From assembly GCF_003386795.1 (NCBI RefSeq), contig NZ_QTUC01000001.1:4092001-4156000 (forward strand): a stretch of 64,000 nucleotides of DNA, read 5' to 3'. This DNA comes from Thermasporomyces composti (GTDB taxonomy: Bacteria > Actinomycetota > Actinomycetes > Propionibacteriales > Actinopolymorphaceae). This document shows positions 50,944-63,632 of the stretch, one piece after another; positions within the stretch are counted from its first letter, which is position 1, and the number at the start of each line of letters is the position of its first letter. The notes under the pieces were generated by a model. The model was not told the origin of the DNA. It made no database searches and saw only the letters and a list, made by a program, of their open reading frames with translations. Position numbers and translations under genes: made by a program.

Positions 50944-52987
50944 GCGGCGTAGCGTCGGGTCCCGTCCGCGCGCGGTGTGGCTGGTGCCGGCCGTGATAGC
51001 GGCGGGCGCCCTCGCCACGATGGTCGTGGCCCTTCTCGTCGGAGGTGGCGCGCCCCGACCGGCGCCGCCGGGACTGCCCGACCCCGGCCCGCTGACGGGG
51101 TGGGGTCTGCCGGTGTCCCGCCTGGCAATGGACGTCGCCGCCGTGGTGACCACCGGGGCGCTGCTGTTCGCGGTCTTCGCACCCGCCCGGAGGGACAGGC
51201 TCGCCGACCGCGCCATCCGAGCGGTCCGGGTTGCGTCGGGATGGGCGTGGGTGTGGGCCGCCGCGGCGGCGCTCACCCTGGTGTTCACGCTCTCGGACTT
51301 CCTCGGCCAGCCGGTCCACCGGGTTCAGCCGCAGGAGACGCTGGCAGGCTTCGTCTTCCAGGTCTCGCAAGGGCGGGCCCTGGTGGTCGTGGTCGTCGGG
51401 GCTGTCGTCCTGGCGGCCACGGCCCGGGAGGCTCGCACCCTCAACGGGGCGGCGCTCGCGCTGGTGCTGGCGATCGCGACGACGTTGCCGCCTCCACTGA
51501 CCGGGCACTCCGCTGACGCCGCCAACCACGACATCGCGACGTCGAGCCTCATCCTGCACGTCGTCGCGGTCACGCTGTGGGTCGGTGGCCTCATCGGGCT
51601 GGTCGCCTTCGACCGTTCGGCGCCGACCCTGCGGTCGATCGCGCCGCGGTTCAGCACCCTCGCCGTGTGGTGCTTCGCCGCCGCCGCGCTGTCGGGCGTG
51701 GTCAACGCACTCGTCCGGCTGGGCGGTCTGGCGGAGGCGGTCACGACCTCCTACGGCTGGCTCGTGCTCGGCAAGACAGCGGCCCTCACCGTCCTCGGTT
51801 GGTTCGGGTGGCGGCATCGTCGACGCACCCTGCCGGCGCTGGAGCGGGGGGACGCGAAGGCGTTCCGTCGGTTCGCCCTCACCGAAGTGGCGGTGATGGT
51901 GGCCACCATCGGCCTTGCGGTGGCACTGGCCCGCACCCCGACGCCCGTGCCGGAGGAGATCACGAGCGCCTCGCGAGTCGAGGCGATCCTCGGCTACCCT
52001 CTCCCGCCGTTCTCGGTGGGAAAACTGTTCACCGAGTGGCGGCCTGACGTGCTCGTTCTCGGGGCGGCCGGGTTCGGCGCCATCGCCTACCTGTGTGGCG
52101 TGCGCCGCCTGCGGCGGAGTGGGGTGGCGTGGTCACGCGGTCGGACCGTGGCCTGGCTCGCGGGGATCGTCGTCGCGGTGCTCGTGCTCTGTAGCGGCGC
52201 CGCGGCGTACGGACGGGCGATGTTCAGCGTGCACATGGCGCAGCACATGGCCCTGACCATGCTGATTCCGATCCTCCTGGCCATGGGAGCGCCGATGACT
52301 CTCGCGCTGCGGGCCTTGCCGACCCGCGGACGCGTCGCTCGTCGCCAGGGCGGCCGTTCACCCGAGGCCAGCTCGGCCGAGGACACCGACGTGCGGCCGT
52401 TGCGCGACTGGCTCCTCGCGGTCGTGCACAGCCGCGTGGCACGCGTCGCGACGCATCCGCTCGTCGCGCTCGCGTTCTACGTCATCAGCCTCTACTTCTT
52501 CTACTTCTCCTGGGCGTTCGAGCTCGCCCTGCGTTCCCACACCGGGCACCTGCTGATGGTGGCCCACTTCCTCCTTGCTGGGTACCTGTTCTTCTGGGTC
52601 GTCCTTGGGCTCGATCCCACGCCTCGGCGTCTCCCGCCGCTCGCGCGGTTGGGCGTGCTGTTCGCGTCCCTGCCGTTCCACGCCTTCTTCGGCGTGATCG
52701 TCATGACGAGCAGCACCTTGTTCGCGGCCGATTGGTACAACGCTCTGGCGCTGCCGTGGGTCGATCCCCTCGCTGACCAGAACGTCGGTGGCGGCATCGC
52801 GTGGGCCACCGCCGAGATCCCGACCTTGCTGGTGATCGGCGTCGTCGTCGCGGAGTGGGTACGCGCGGACGCCCGAGAGGCACGTCGGTTCGATCGCCGG
52901 GTCGACGCGGGCACCGACGAGGAGCTGGCGCGCTACAACGCGATGCTGTCCCAGCTCTCGGAGCGGGATCGCGGGCGGTCGCGCTGA
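50936..52987 (+). CDS. CopD-CtaG fusion: copper import membrane protein fused to cytochrome oxidase assembly protein
   Basis: 683 residues from ATG 50936, overlapping copC by eight bases. The N-terminal half is a CopD domain with segments carrying GHSADAANHDIATSSLILHVVAV and LWVGGLIGLVAF. The C-terminal half, after about residue 350, is a CtaG/Caa3_CtaG domain with YGRAMFSVHMAQHMALTML, HTGHLLMVAHFLLAGYLFFW and MTSSTLFAADWY, the histidines that bind copper for heme-copper oxidase maturation. Around 14 to 16 membrane segments in all. A fused CopD-CtaG is typical of actinobacteria and links copper uptake with respiratory oxidase assembly. Confidence 0.93.
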   Translation: MSERRSVGSRPRAVWLVPAVIAAGALATMVVALLVGGGAPRPAPPGLPDPGPLTGWGLPVSRLAMDVAAVVTTGALLFAVFAPARRDRLADRAIRAVRVASGWAWVWAAAAALTLVFTLSDFLGQPVHRVQPQETLAGFVFQVSQGRALVVVVVGAVVLAATAREARTLNGAALALVLAIATTLPPPLTGHSADAANHDIATSSLILHVVAVTLWVGGLIGLVAFDRSAPTLRSIAPRFSTLAVWCFAAAALSGVVNALVRLGGLAEAVTTSYGWLVLGKTAALTVLGWFGWRHRRRTLPALERGDAKAFRRFALTEVAVMVATIGLAVALARTPTPVPEEITSASRVEAILGYPLPPFSVGKLFTEWRPDVLVLGAAGFGAIAYLCGVRRLRRSGVAWSRGRTVAWLAGIVVAVLVLCSGAAAYGRAMFSVHMAQHMALTMLIPILLAMGAPMTLALRALPTRGRVARRQGGRSPEASSAEDTDVRPLRDWLLAVVHSRVARVATHPLVALAFYVISLYFFYFSWAFELALRSHTGHLLMVAHFLLAGYLFFWVVLGLDPTPRRLPPLARLGVLFASLPFHAFFGVIVMTSSTLFAADWYNALALPWVDPLADQNVGGGIAWATAEIPTLLVIGVVVAEWVRADAREARRFDRRVDAGTDEELARYNAMLSQLSERDRGRSR

Positions 52988-53050
52988 CGCCCACGGCGAG
53001 CCACCCACGCCGCCGACGCTGAGCGACGATCGACGACGAACGGCGCGACG

Positions 53051-53099
53051 GCCCCATTTGGGGCACGGTCCCGGGACCGTGTATCTTGATGTCGAGATA
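53051..53099. promoter_or_regulatory. Three adjoining palindromes in front of acnA
   Basis: GCCCCA-tt-TGGGGC (53051-53064), CACGGTCCCGGGACCGTG (53064-53081, perfect 18 bp) and TATCTTGATGTCGAGATA (53082-53099, 18 bp with two mismatching pairs) follow end to end, about 107 bp before the acnA ATG. The first two may end the CopD transcript. The third has the form of a dimeric regulator site and would overlap or adjoin the acnA promoter. Confidence 0.7.
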
Positions 53100-53205
53100 G
53101 TTTCGGGTCGCCACGGCCTACGGTGAGGTCACCCTTACCTGCGCCCGGCCGACATCGCGAGCGAGGATGGCGACGGGTCAACCGGTACGACGAGGGAGTT
53201 CTGTC

Positions 53206-56009
<2,804 letters not shown>

Positions 56010-56013
<4 letters not shown>

Positions 56014-56753
56014 GCGAGGCGCTGACGAGCCTCGACCCGCATGTCGTCCTCGTCACCGGCATCGCCGTCCTCGTCGGGGCGGTTGTGCAAGGTGCCGCGG
56101 GATTCGGCGTGTCGCTGGTCGCCGTGCCCGTCCTGACGCTGCTCGACCCGAGCCTCATGCCGGGTGCGCTTCTCGTCGTGGGCACCCTGCTTCCACTGTT
56201 CACGCTCGCCCGCGAGGGAGCGCACATCGACTGGCCGAAGGCCCGGCTGAGCCTGGCGGGACGACTCGTGGGCACGGCGGCCGGGGTCTGGGTCATCTCC
56301 GAGCTCTCGCCTCGGGCCCTCACCGCGGGCATCGGCCTTCTCGTCCTGCTCGGGGTGGCGCTGTCCTTGCGCGACCTCACCGTGCCGGTGACTGGTCGCT
56401 CGCTGTTCGGCGCTGGGGCGATGACGGGCATCACGGGGACGGCGAGCTCGATCAGCGGGCCGGTCATCGGGTTGGTGCTGCAACGGATGCCAGGGCCGAC
56501 GATGCGCGCGACGCTCGCGGTGTTCTTCTGCGCCGGCGCCTTCATGTCGCTGGTCGGCCTGGCGGTGGGCGGACAGCTCACCGCTAGGCAGGTCGCGTGC
56601 GGGCTGGCGCTGCTGCCGTTCCTCGTGGTGGGCTACCTGCTGTCGAACCCACTGCGGCGCTACCTAGACCAGGGCTGGACTCGCGCCGCGGTGCTGGTGG
56701 TGTCGACCTGCTCAGCTCTTGTCGTCCTTGTCAAGGCCGCTCTGTGGTCCTAG
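56010..56753 (+). CDS. TauE/SafE-family sulfite/organic anion exporter
   Basis: 247 residues from TTG 56010, overlapping the acnA stop by four bases (TTGA). Eight or so hydrophobic segments; the family repeat is visible as [20 protein letters not shown] and [20 protein letters not shown]. Members export sulfite, sulfoacetate or related anions, but the substrate is uncertain for most. Coupling to acnA suggests it might move a TCA-type anion or a by-product, which is inference. TTG start chosen because no ATG or GTG gives a full N-terminus. Confidence 0.88.
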
Positions 56754-56787
56754 CAGGCGAGGTCGATGCCGGCTCGCCCCGAGGCGC

Positions 56788-57282
56788 TCAGCTTGCCCAC
56801 GGGACGTCGTGGGGGACGTCCTCGTCCTCGTCTGCCTGCTCGGTCTCCTCTGCCTCCTCCTCGTCGCTCGCCCGTCGGCGAAGCGCGATCGTGGCGAGGA
56901 GCAAGAGCACGATGGCGCCGACGCTGATCCACGCGCCGAGTTGGACGTCGCCGATCGCGAACTCAGCCGGCTCCAGCTCAGCGAGCACGGTCGTGATCCA
57001 CAGGCCGACTGTCACCAGGCCAGCGAGGAATGACAAGACGAGCAGCGGACGCCAGCACAGCAGCGCACCCAAGGTCCCCACCGCACCCGCGACGGCAAGA
57101 GGCGCGGCCATCGACTCCCAGTACGACGGAAGCAGGGCCGTGCTTTCAGGCCGGAGGAACAGCTCGCGCAACGGCACCTGCCGAGGTGAGTCGTCGGCCA
57201 GCCAGGGGAAGTACGCGCTCGCGGCGAGGGCGAGCGCGGCGATGGTGGCGAGGACGGCCGCCCGGGGACGGACCTGTGTCAT
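56788..57282 (-). CDS. Four-segment membrane protein with acidic tail
   Basis: 164 residues. Segments near residues 7-24, 61-79, 80-100 and 116-134; the C-terminal 28 residues are strongly acidic (SDEEEAEETEQADEDED). Small actinobacterial membrane protein without recognised family. AGGAGG-like sequence (GAGGTTGGG) precedes the ATG. It converges on the TauE-like gene with 34 bp between stops. Confidence 0.7.
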   Translation of the reverse strand: MTQVRPRAAVLATIAALALAASAYFPWLADDSPRQVPLRELFLRPESTALLPSYWESMAAPLAVAGAVGTLGALLCWRPLLVLSFLAGLVTVGLWITTVLAELEPAEFAIGDVQLGAWISVGAIVLLLLATIALRRRASDEEEAEETEQADEDEDVPHDVPWAS

Positions 57283-57665
57283 GACCCAACCTCCTCGAGT
57301 CGACGCTGCGGTCCCCCGTGGGTGCCTGTCGTGCTGGAGCCCTCCCAGCGTGAGAGCCCGAGAGCCACGGACGTGGACTCAGGTTCGTCGCGGGTTCTCG
57401 ATGCGTTGTGACGCATTCGATACCCGACAGGCTCCGCCCGGCGCGCGGCGTCCGGTTTCGGACACGGTCGCTCGTGGCGCGCGACTCGTGGCGCCCACAC
57501 GCTCGTCTACCGCCTCGCGCATCGACCGCCTCGTGCCCGCGCGGGCCACGATCAGCCGCTTCTGGGCGCGTGCGGCGAAGCGACGAGGTCACAGACCGCG
57601 ACCGTCAGGTATCGGCCAGCTCGACGATGTCGTGAGGACTCGCCACCGCCATGTGCGCCAACGTG

Positions 57666-57790
57666 CAAGGACGGAGGGGCAAGAACGGAGGGGCCAAGAA
57701 TGAAGGGGCATGGCGTGGGGGAGTCCTGGGGGAAAGTCTGAGGGGATCTCGTGAGGGAGTCGTGAGGGCATGGTGTGAGGGAATGGTGTG
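57666..57790 (+). repeat. G-run array of 12-15 bp degenerate repeats upstream of dxs
   Basis: Three close units CAAGGACGGAGGGG (57666), CAAGAACGGAGGGGC (57680) and CAAGAATGAAGGGGC (57695), then about seven decayed units each ending in GGG to GGGGG (GTGGGGG, CTGGGGG, TGAGGGG, GTGAGGG, GTGAGGGC, GTGTGAGGG). Almost no cytosine runs occur on this strand. Confidence 0.75.
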
Positions 57791-57845
57791 GACGTGGTGC
57801 AGACCACGTTCGATCCGTCCCCAAACGCCGGTGGACCGTGCACTC

Positions 57846-57851
57846 TAGACT
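57846..57851 (+). promoter_or_regulatory. Candidate -10 element for dxs
   Basis: TAGACT fits TANNNT and leaves about 36 bases to the dxs ATG. The -35 is not recognisable. Confidence 0.4.
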
Positions 57852-57887
57852 CCAGTGAACGACGCGACGCGACGAGGAGGACCTGGC

Positions 57888-59813
57888 ATGAGCGTGCTCG
57901 AGACGATCCAGGGGCCAGCTGACCTCGCTGGGCTGTCCGAGCAGCAGCTCGCCGACCTCGCGCGGGAGATTCGGGAGTTCCTGGTCGCCAAGGTTTCCCG
58001 GACCGGTGGCCACCTCGGCCCCAACCTGGGCGTCGTGGAGATCACCCTCGCGATCCACCGCGTGTTCGACTCCCCGCGCGACCGCATCCTGTTCGACGTC
58101 GGACACCAGGCCTACGTCCACAAGATCCTCACCGGTCGGCAGGCCGGTTTCGACCAGTTGCGTCGTAAGGGCGGGTTGTCCGGTTATCCCAGCCGCCAGG
58201 AGTCGGTGCACGACGTCATCGAGAACTCCCACGCCTCGGCCGCTTTGTCCTACGCCGATGGGTTGGCCAAGGCCTACCAGCTGCGTGGTGAGGACCGGCA
58301 CGTCGTCGTCGTGGTCGGCGATGGCGCCCTGACCGGCGGGATGGCGTGGGAGGCGCTCAACAACATCGCCGCCGCCAAGGACCGTCGCATTGTGATCATC
58401 GTCAACGACAACGGGCGGTCCTACACCCCGACGGTGGGCGGTCTTGCCTCCTACCTCAACGCGCTGCGCACGAATCCTCGCTACGAGCAGGTGCTCGAGC
58501 TGGTCAAGCGGTCGCTGAACCGCACCCCGATCGTCGGCGCGCCGGTCTACGACGTCCTGCACGGCGTCAAGCGCGGTCTGAAGGACGTCCTGGTTCCGCA
58601 AGGGCTGTTCGAGGACCTGGGGCTGAAGTACGTCGGCCCGATCGACGGTCACGACCGAGCCGCCGTGGAGCATGCGCTGGAGCAGGCCAAGCGTTTCGGC
58701 GGACCTGTCCTCGTCCACTGCGTGACCCGCAAGGGCTACGGCTACCACATCGCCGAACAGGACGAGGCGGACTGCTTCCACAGCCCGCCCACGTTCGATC
58801 CGGCGACCGGCATCCCCCTCACCGGGTCAGAGCCGAAGTGGACCAGCATCTTCCGGGAGGAGCTGGTCGAGATCGGGCGCCAGCGCCCCGACGTCGTGGC
58901 GATCACCGCCGCGATGGAGCACCCAACCGGACTCGACGCCTTCGCGCGGGAGTTTCCGGATCGCTGCTTCGACGTGGGGATCGCCGAGCAGCACGCCGTC
59001 ACCTCCGCGGCCGGCCTCGCGATGGGCGGGATGCACCCCGTCGTGGCGATCTACTCCACCTTCTTCAACCGCGCCTTCGACCAGGTGCTCATGGACGTCG
59101 CCCTCCACCGGTGCCCCGTGACGTTCGTGCTGGACCGGTCGGGCGTGACCGGGGAGGACGGTCCCAGCCACCATGGCATGTGGGACCTGTCGATCCTCCA
59201 GGTCGTGCCAGGTCTGCGGATCGCCGCGCCGCGTGACGGCACCCGACTGCGCGAGCTGCTGTGGCAGGCCGTCGGCATCGACGACGGTCCGACCGTGCTG
59301 CGCTTCCCCAAGGGCGCCGTTCCGGACGACGTACCGGCCGTCGATCGCGTCGGCGGTTGCGACATCCTGGTCCGGACGGGTGAGCCGGACGTGCTCGTCG
59401 TCGCGGTGGGAGCGATGGCGACGACGTGCGTCGACGTGGCCAGCCGGCTGGCCGGCCACGGCATCGGGGTGACGGTGGTGGACCCCCGGTGGGTCAAGCC
59501 GGTCGACCCGGTGCTGATCGACCTGGCTCGCCAGCATCGACTGGTCGTCTCGGTCGAGGACAACGGTCGTGTCGGCGGTGTCGGTGCCGCGCTCGGTCTC
59601 GCCCTGGCCGACGCGGGGGTACCGACACCCCTGCACGTCGCGGGAATCGCCCAAGAGTTCCTGCAGCACGGAAGTCGCTCCGAGCTGCTGGCGGACCTCG
59701 GGCTCAGCGCCCAGGCTCTGGCCCGGGATATCGTGGAGCGCGTGGCCAGCCTGGAGGGCGCACCACTCGACGCCCTCGCTGGCGGTGAGCACGATCCTCT
59801 GCCGCGCGGCTGA
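57888..59813 (+). CDS. dxs: 1-deoxy-D-xylulose-5-phosphate synthase
   Basis: 641 residues from ATG 57888 with GAGGAGG upstream. Thiamine diphosphate motif [16 protein letters not shown] (GDG at 144-146), [17 protein letters not shown] near the N-terminus, [17 protein letters not shown] in the middle and the transketolase-type [17 protein letters not shown] and [15 protein letters not shown] in the second half. Makes DXP from pyruvate and glyceraldehyde 3-phosphate, the first step of the MEP isoprenoid route. Length matches the family. Confidence 0.97.
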   Translation: MSVLETIQGPADLAGLSEQQLADLAREIREFLVAKVSRTGGHLGPNLGVVEITLAIHRVFDSPRDRILFDVGHQAYVHKILTGRQAGFDQLRRKGGLSGYPSRQESVHDVIENSHASAALSYADGLAKAYQLRGEDRHVVVVVGDGALTGGMAWEALNNIAAAKDRRIVIIVNDNGRSYTPTVGGLASYLNALRTNPRYEQVLELVKRSLNRTPIVGAPVYDVLHGVKRGLKDVLVPQGLFEDLGLKYVGPIDGHDRAAVEHALEQAKRFGGPVLVHCVTRKGYGYHIAEQDEADCFHSPPTFDPATGIPLTGSEPKWTSIFREELVEIGRQRPDVVAITAAMEHPTGLDAFAREFPDRCFDVGIAEQHAVTSAAGLAMGGMHPVVAIYSTFFNRAFDQVLMDVALHRCPVTFVLDRSGVTGEDGPSHHGMWDLSILQVVPGLRIAAPRDGTRLRELLWQAVGIDDGPTVLRFPKGAVPDDVPAVDRVGGCDILVRTGEPDVLVVAVGAMATTCVDVASRLAGHGIGVTVVDPRWVKPVDPVLIDLARQHRLVVSVEDNGRVGGVGAALGLALADAGVPTPLHVAGIAQEFLQHGSRSELLADLGLSAQALARDIVERVASLEGAPLDALAGGEHDPLPRG

Positions 59814-59891
59814 GACGTACCCCTCCCGATGCCCGGCCCCGATGTGGGCCGATCCCGTTTCGCCGCGCCGTCGCCGGGACAGGACCAGCGC

Positions 59892-61391
59892 ATGGATCTT
59901 CTGCGGACCAAGACAGTCGAGGCGTCGATCGCTGACACGCTCGAACCGGAGCACCGGCTCAAGCGGGACCTGGGCGTCCTGGACCTCATCGTCTTCGGCG
60001 TCGGCGTGACGATCGGTGGCGGACTGTTCGTCCTCACCGGCACCGCGGCCGCCACCTACGCGGGTCCCGCCGTCGCGCTCTCCTTCGTGATCGCCGCTGT
60101 CGCCTGCGGTCTGGCTGCGCTCTGCTACGCGGAGTTCGCCTCGACCGTCCCCGTCGCCGGGTCGGCGTACGCGTACTCCTACGCCACGCTCGGTGAGCTG
60201 ATCGCCTGGATGATCGGCTGGGACCTCATCCTGGAGTTCTTCGTCGGCGCCGCGGCCGTCGCCTCCGGCTGGTCTGGTTACCTCGCGACAGCTCTGGAAG
60301 GGACGCCGATCGCGATTCCCTCCGCGGTCGCGAACACCTCGGTCGGCTTCATGAACCTTCCCGCCGGACTCCTCGTCCTCGCCCTGACGGCTGTCCTGGT
60401 CGCGGGGATCAAGCTGTCGAGCAGGATCAACCAGGCGGCGGTCGCGCTCAAGGTCGGGGTCGCGCTCGTGTTCGTGGTGGCGGGCGCCTTCTTCGTGCGC
60501 ACGAGCAACCTCGTGCCGTTCGTCCCGCCGCCGGAGCCCTCCGAGCGGGCCGGTGGTGTCGCCCAGCCACTCATCCAGGCTCTGTTCGGGGTGGAGCCCG
60601 CCGCGTTCGGCTGGGCCGGCGTGGTGAGCGGTGCGGCCGTGGTGTTCTTCGCCTTCATCGGCTTCGACGTGGTGGCCACGACCGCGGAGGAGACGCGGAA
60701 CCCGCAGCGAAGCATGCCACTCGGCATCATGGGCACTCTCGCCATCTGCACCCTGCTCTACGTCGCTGTGAGCTTGGTGCTCACCGGCATGCGGAGCTAC
60801 CGGCAGATCGACCCCAACGACGCGGCGCCGCTGGCCACGGCCATGGTGTCCGCTGGGCATCCGGTCATCGGCCGCCTCATCGCCGTGGGCGCGGCCGCCG
60901 GCATCACCGTCGTGGTGATGATCCTCCTGCTGGGTCAGACGCGGGTCGCGTTCGCGATGGCACGTGATGGCCTGCTGCCCGGCTTCCTGGCGCGGGTGCA
61001 TCCCCGCTTCCGCACGCCCTACGTCGTCACGATGATCGTGGGCGTCGCGGTCGCCGTGCTCGCCAGCTTCACCTCCATCAGCGTGCTCGCTGAGCTGGTC
61101 AACATCGGCACGCTGGCGGCGTTCATCCTGGTCAGCGTTGGGGTGCTGGTGTTGCGCCGAACCCGACCGGACCTCCCGCGCGCCTTCCGCACGCCGTGGG
61201 TCCCGGTGGTGCCCCTTCTGTCCGCGCTGGTGTGCGTCTACCTCATGCTCAACCTCGCCATCGAGACCTGGATCCGCTTCCTGGTCTGGATGGCGATCGG
61301 ACTGGTGATCTACGGGACGTACGGGCGTCTCCACTCGCGCCTGGCGAACCAGCAGGCCGAGCCACCGACGCAGACCTCCAGCCAAGGCTGA
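59892..61391 (+). CDS. Cationic amino acid transporter-type APC permease
   Basis: 499 residues from ATG 59892 (DLLRTKTVEASIADT), with AGGA nine bases upstream; the ATG at 59829 has no ribosome site. Twelve or more membrane segments; family marks are EHRLKRDLGVLDLIVFGVGV, GGGLFVLTG, CYAEFASTVPVAGSAYAY and GFDVVATTAEETRNPQRSMP. Resembles the YhdG/CAT group that imports amino acids. Converges on fadB. Confidence 0.93.
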   Translation: MDLLRTKTVEASIADTLEPEHRLKRDLGVLDLIVFGVGVTIGGGLFVLTGTAAATYAGPAVALSFVIAAVACGLAALCYAEFASTVPVAGSAYAYSYATLGELIAWMIGWDLILEFFVGAAAVASGWSGYLATALEGTPIAIPSAVANTSVGFMNLPAGLLVLALTAVLVAGIKLSSRINQAAVALKVGVALVFVVAGAFFVRTSNLVPFVPPPEPSERAGGVAQPLIQALFGVEPAAFGWAGVVSGAAVVFFAFIGFDVVATTAEETRNPQRSMPLGIMGTLAICTLLYVAVSLVLTGMRSYRQIDPNDAAPLATAMVSAGHPVIGRLIAVGAAAGITVVVMILLLGQTRVAFAMARDGLLPGFLARVHPRFRTPYVVTMIVGVAVAVLASFTSISVLAELVNIGTLAAFILVSVGVLVLRRTRPDLPRAFRTPWVPVVPLLSALVCVYLMLNLAIETWIRFLVWMAIGLVIYGTYGRLHSRLANQQAEPPTQTSSQG

Positions 61392-61451
61392 GGCACGGGG
61401 TGCGGCGAGCGTCGGCCCAGTGGACCACCCGACGACGGTCGCGGTCGGCGG

Positions 61452-63563
61452 TCAGCCGGGCAGGCTGGCCAGCCCGCGGGGAAGGAACCGCCGGCCGGTG
61501 ACCTTCTCGGACAGGCCACTGCGGTCCAGGTACGGCGTGACGCCACCCATGTGGAACGGCCAGCCAGCGCCGAGGATCATCGCGAGGTCGATGTCCTGAG
61601 GCTCGGCGACCACGCCGTCCTCCAGCATGCGGCGCGCCTCGTCCGCGACCGCGGCCATCGCGCGTTCGCGCACCTGCTCCTCGGTGGACGCGGAGCTGCC
61701 CTGCTCGAGCAGCGCCTTCGTCTCGTCGTCAAGGAACGGTTGCCCCTGCTCGTTCCACGACCACAGGCCGGGCTTGTTGGCGGCGACGAGGCGTTGCAGG
61801 TTCGGCGAGACGTAGAAGCGGTCGGGGAAGGCTTCGTGCAGCGTCTCGGCGACGTGCAGCGCGACGGCCGGGCCGACGAGCTGCAGCAGGACGAACGGTG
61901 GCATCGGCAGCCCGAGCGGGAGGACCGCCTTGTCGGCCACCTCGACCGGTGTCCCCTCGTCGACGCACCGCATCACCTCGCCCATGAACCGGGTGAGGAC
62001 ACGGTTGACGACGAACGCCGGCGCGTCCTTGACCAGGATGGCGTTCTTCTTCAGCGTCTTGGCCACCGCGAACGCCGTGGCGAGGGTGGCGTCGTCGGTG
62101 CGCTCCGCGCGCACCACCTCCACCAGGGGCATCACCGAGACCGGGTTGAAGAAGTGCAAGCCCACGACCCGCTCAGGATGCGCGAGCTTGGAGGCCATCG
62201 TCGTGACCGACAGAGACGAGGTGTTCGTGGCGAGCACGCACTCGTCGGACACGATGGTCTCGAGCTCGGCGAAGACCTGCTGCTTTACCTTCATCTCCTC
62301 GAAGACCGCCTCGAGGACCAGGTCGCAGCCTGCGTAGATGGACTTGTCGGTCGACCCGGTGACCAGGGACTTGACACGGTTCGCCTGGTCGGCGCTGAGC
62401 CGGCCCTTGGCCTGCAGCTTGTCGACTTCCGCGCGTACCCAGGCGAGGCCCTTGGCCACCCGCTCGTCGTCGATGTCGGTCAGCACGACCGGCACCAGCA
62501 GCCGACGGGCGAACAGCAGCGCGAGCTGGCTCGCCATGAGGCCCGCGCCCACGATGCCGACCTTCGTGACGGGGCGAGCGAGCGAGGCGTCGGGAGCGCC
62601 GACGGGTCTCTTGGCTCGCTTCTGGACCAGGTCGAAGGCGTAGAGGCTGGCCCGGAACTCCTCGGTCATGAGCAGGTCGGCGAGCGCCTCCTCCTCCAGC
62701 GCGAAGCCTTCCTGCTTGGAGCACGTCTTCGCCGCCTCGATGATGTCGAGCGCTCGCAAGGGCGCGGGAGCGGCTCCGTGCAGCTTGTTCTCGACGAACG
62801 CTCGTCCGCGCGCCACGGCCGCGTCCCACGCCTCGCCGCGGTCGATCGTCGGACGTCGCACCTCAACCTGGCCGGTCAGCACCCGCGCCGCCCAGTCCAG
62901 GGAGCGCTCGAGGAAGTCCACCCCGTCGAACGTCGCGTCGGCGAGACCGAGCGGCTCCAGCTGGGGACCTCGGAGCATTCGGTTGTTGTTGAGGGCGTTC
63001 TCGACGATGATCTGCACCGCGCCGTCGGCGCCGATGAGGTTGGGCAAGAGCCAGGTGCCACCCCAGCCAGGGAGGATCCCGAGGAAACACTCGCTGAACG
63101 CGACGGCGGGAGCTGAGGCGAGCACGGTGCGGTACGTGCAGTGGAGAGCGATCTCCAAGCCGCCGCCGATGGCCAACCCATTGATGAAGGCGAAGGTGGG
63201 CTTGCGGCCGTCACCCAGCTTGCCGAAGACCTCGTGGCCGTAGCGGGCGATCGCGCGTGCGTGCTCGCGCGTCGTGATCCGTGGCATCCCGGTGATGTCG
63301 GCGCCCGCCGCCAGGACGAACGGCTTGCCGATGATCCCCACCGCCGCGATGTCATCCCGATCCAGCACCTGGTCGAGGGCGGCGTCGAGTTCGGCCAAGC
63401 CCCGGGGACCGAATGTGTTCGGCCGGGTGTGGTCGTGTCCGTTGTCGAGCGTGATCAACGCCATCGTGCCGGCGGCGTGCGGCAGGGTCACCTCGCGCAC
63501 GTGGGCGTGGGTCACCACCTCGTCGGGGAAGATCTGGGCGAACTCCTCAGCCAGGCTGCTCAC
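61452..63563 (-). CDS. fadB: Fatty acid oxidation complex alpha subunit (enoyl-CoA hydratase/3-hydroxyacyl-CoA dehydrogenase)
   Basis: 703 residues from GTG 63563 with GAGGAGG upstream. An N-terminal crotonase domain (FINGLAIGGGLEIALHC, FLGILPGWGGTWLLPN) is followed by the NAD-binding dehydrogenase domain with VGIVGAGLMASQLALLFAR and HFFNPVSVMPLVEVV, and a C-terminal helical dehydrogenase domain. It hydrates enoyl-CoA and oxidises the 3-hydroxyacyl-CoA product. It lies 69 bp downstream of the thiolase gene, so the two form a fadAB operon. Confidence 0.96.
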   Translation of the reverse strand: MSSLAEEFAQIFPDEVVTHAHVREVTLPHAAGTMALITLDNGHDHTRPNTFGPRGLAELDAALDQVLDRDDIAAVGIIGKPFVLAAGADITGMPRITTREHARAIARYGHEVFGKLGDGRKPTFAFINGLAIGGGLEIALHCTYRTVLASAPAVAFSECFLGILPGWGGTWLLPNLIGADGAVQIIVENALNNNRMLRGPQLEPLGLADATFDGVDFLERSLDWAARVLTGQVEVRRPTIDRGEAWDAAVARGRAFVENKLHGAAPAPLRALDIIEAAKTCSKQEGFALEEEALADLLMTEEFRASLYAFDLVQKRAKRPVGAPDASLARPVTKVGIVGAGLMASQLALLFARRLLVPVVLTDIDDERVAKGLAWVRAEVDKLQAKGRLSADQANRVKSLVTGSTDKSIYAGCDLVLEAVFEEMKVKQQVFAELETIVSDECVLATNTSSLSVTTMASKLAHPERVVGLHFFNPVSVMPLVEVVRAERTDDATLATAFAVAKTLKKNAILVKDAPAFVVNRVLTRFMGEVMRCVDEGTPVEVADKAVLPLGLPMPPFVLLQLVGPAVALHVAETLHEAFPDRFYVSPNLQRLVAANKPGLWSWNEQGQPFLDDETKALLEQGSSASTEEQVRERAMAAVADEARRMLEDGVVAEPQDIDLAMILGAGWPFHMGGVTPYLDRSGLSEKVTGRRFLPRGLASLPG

Positions 63564-63632
63564 GGTGCCTCCTCATCGCTCGTCCGTCCGGCGAAGGCGT
63601 CCGGCGGTCGTCGGTCCCTCGACGTGTCGACG

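Larger units (their letters stand above)
57283..57887. other. Intergenic region upstream of dxs
   Basis: 605 bp without a convincing gene. It contains an inverted repeat ATGCGT-tgtg-ACGCAT (57401-57416), a second one GTCCG-gttt-CGGAC near 57450, the G-run array 57666-57790, and a -10-like TAGACT (57846-57851). Frames on both strands are open but Arg/Pro/Ala-biased with no domain or ribosome site. Confidence 0.6.

Noticed and set aside
58827-61385. Minus-strand frame of 852 codons
   Set aside because: Opposite strand of dxs and the amino acid permease.
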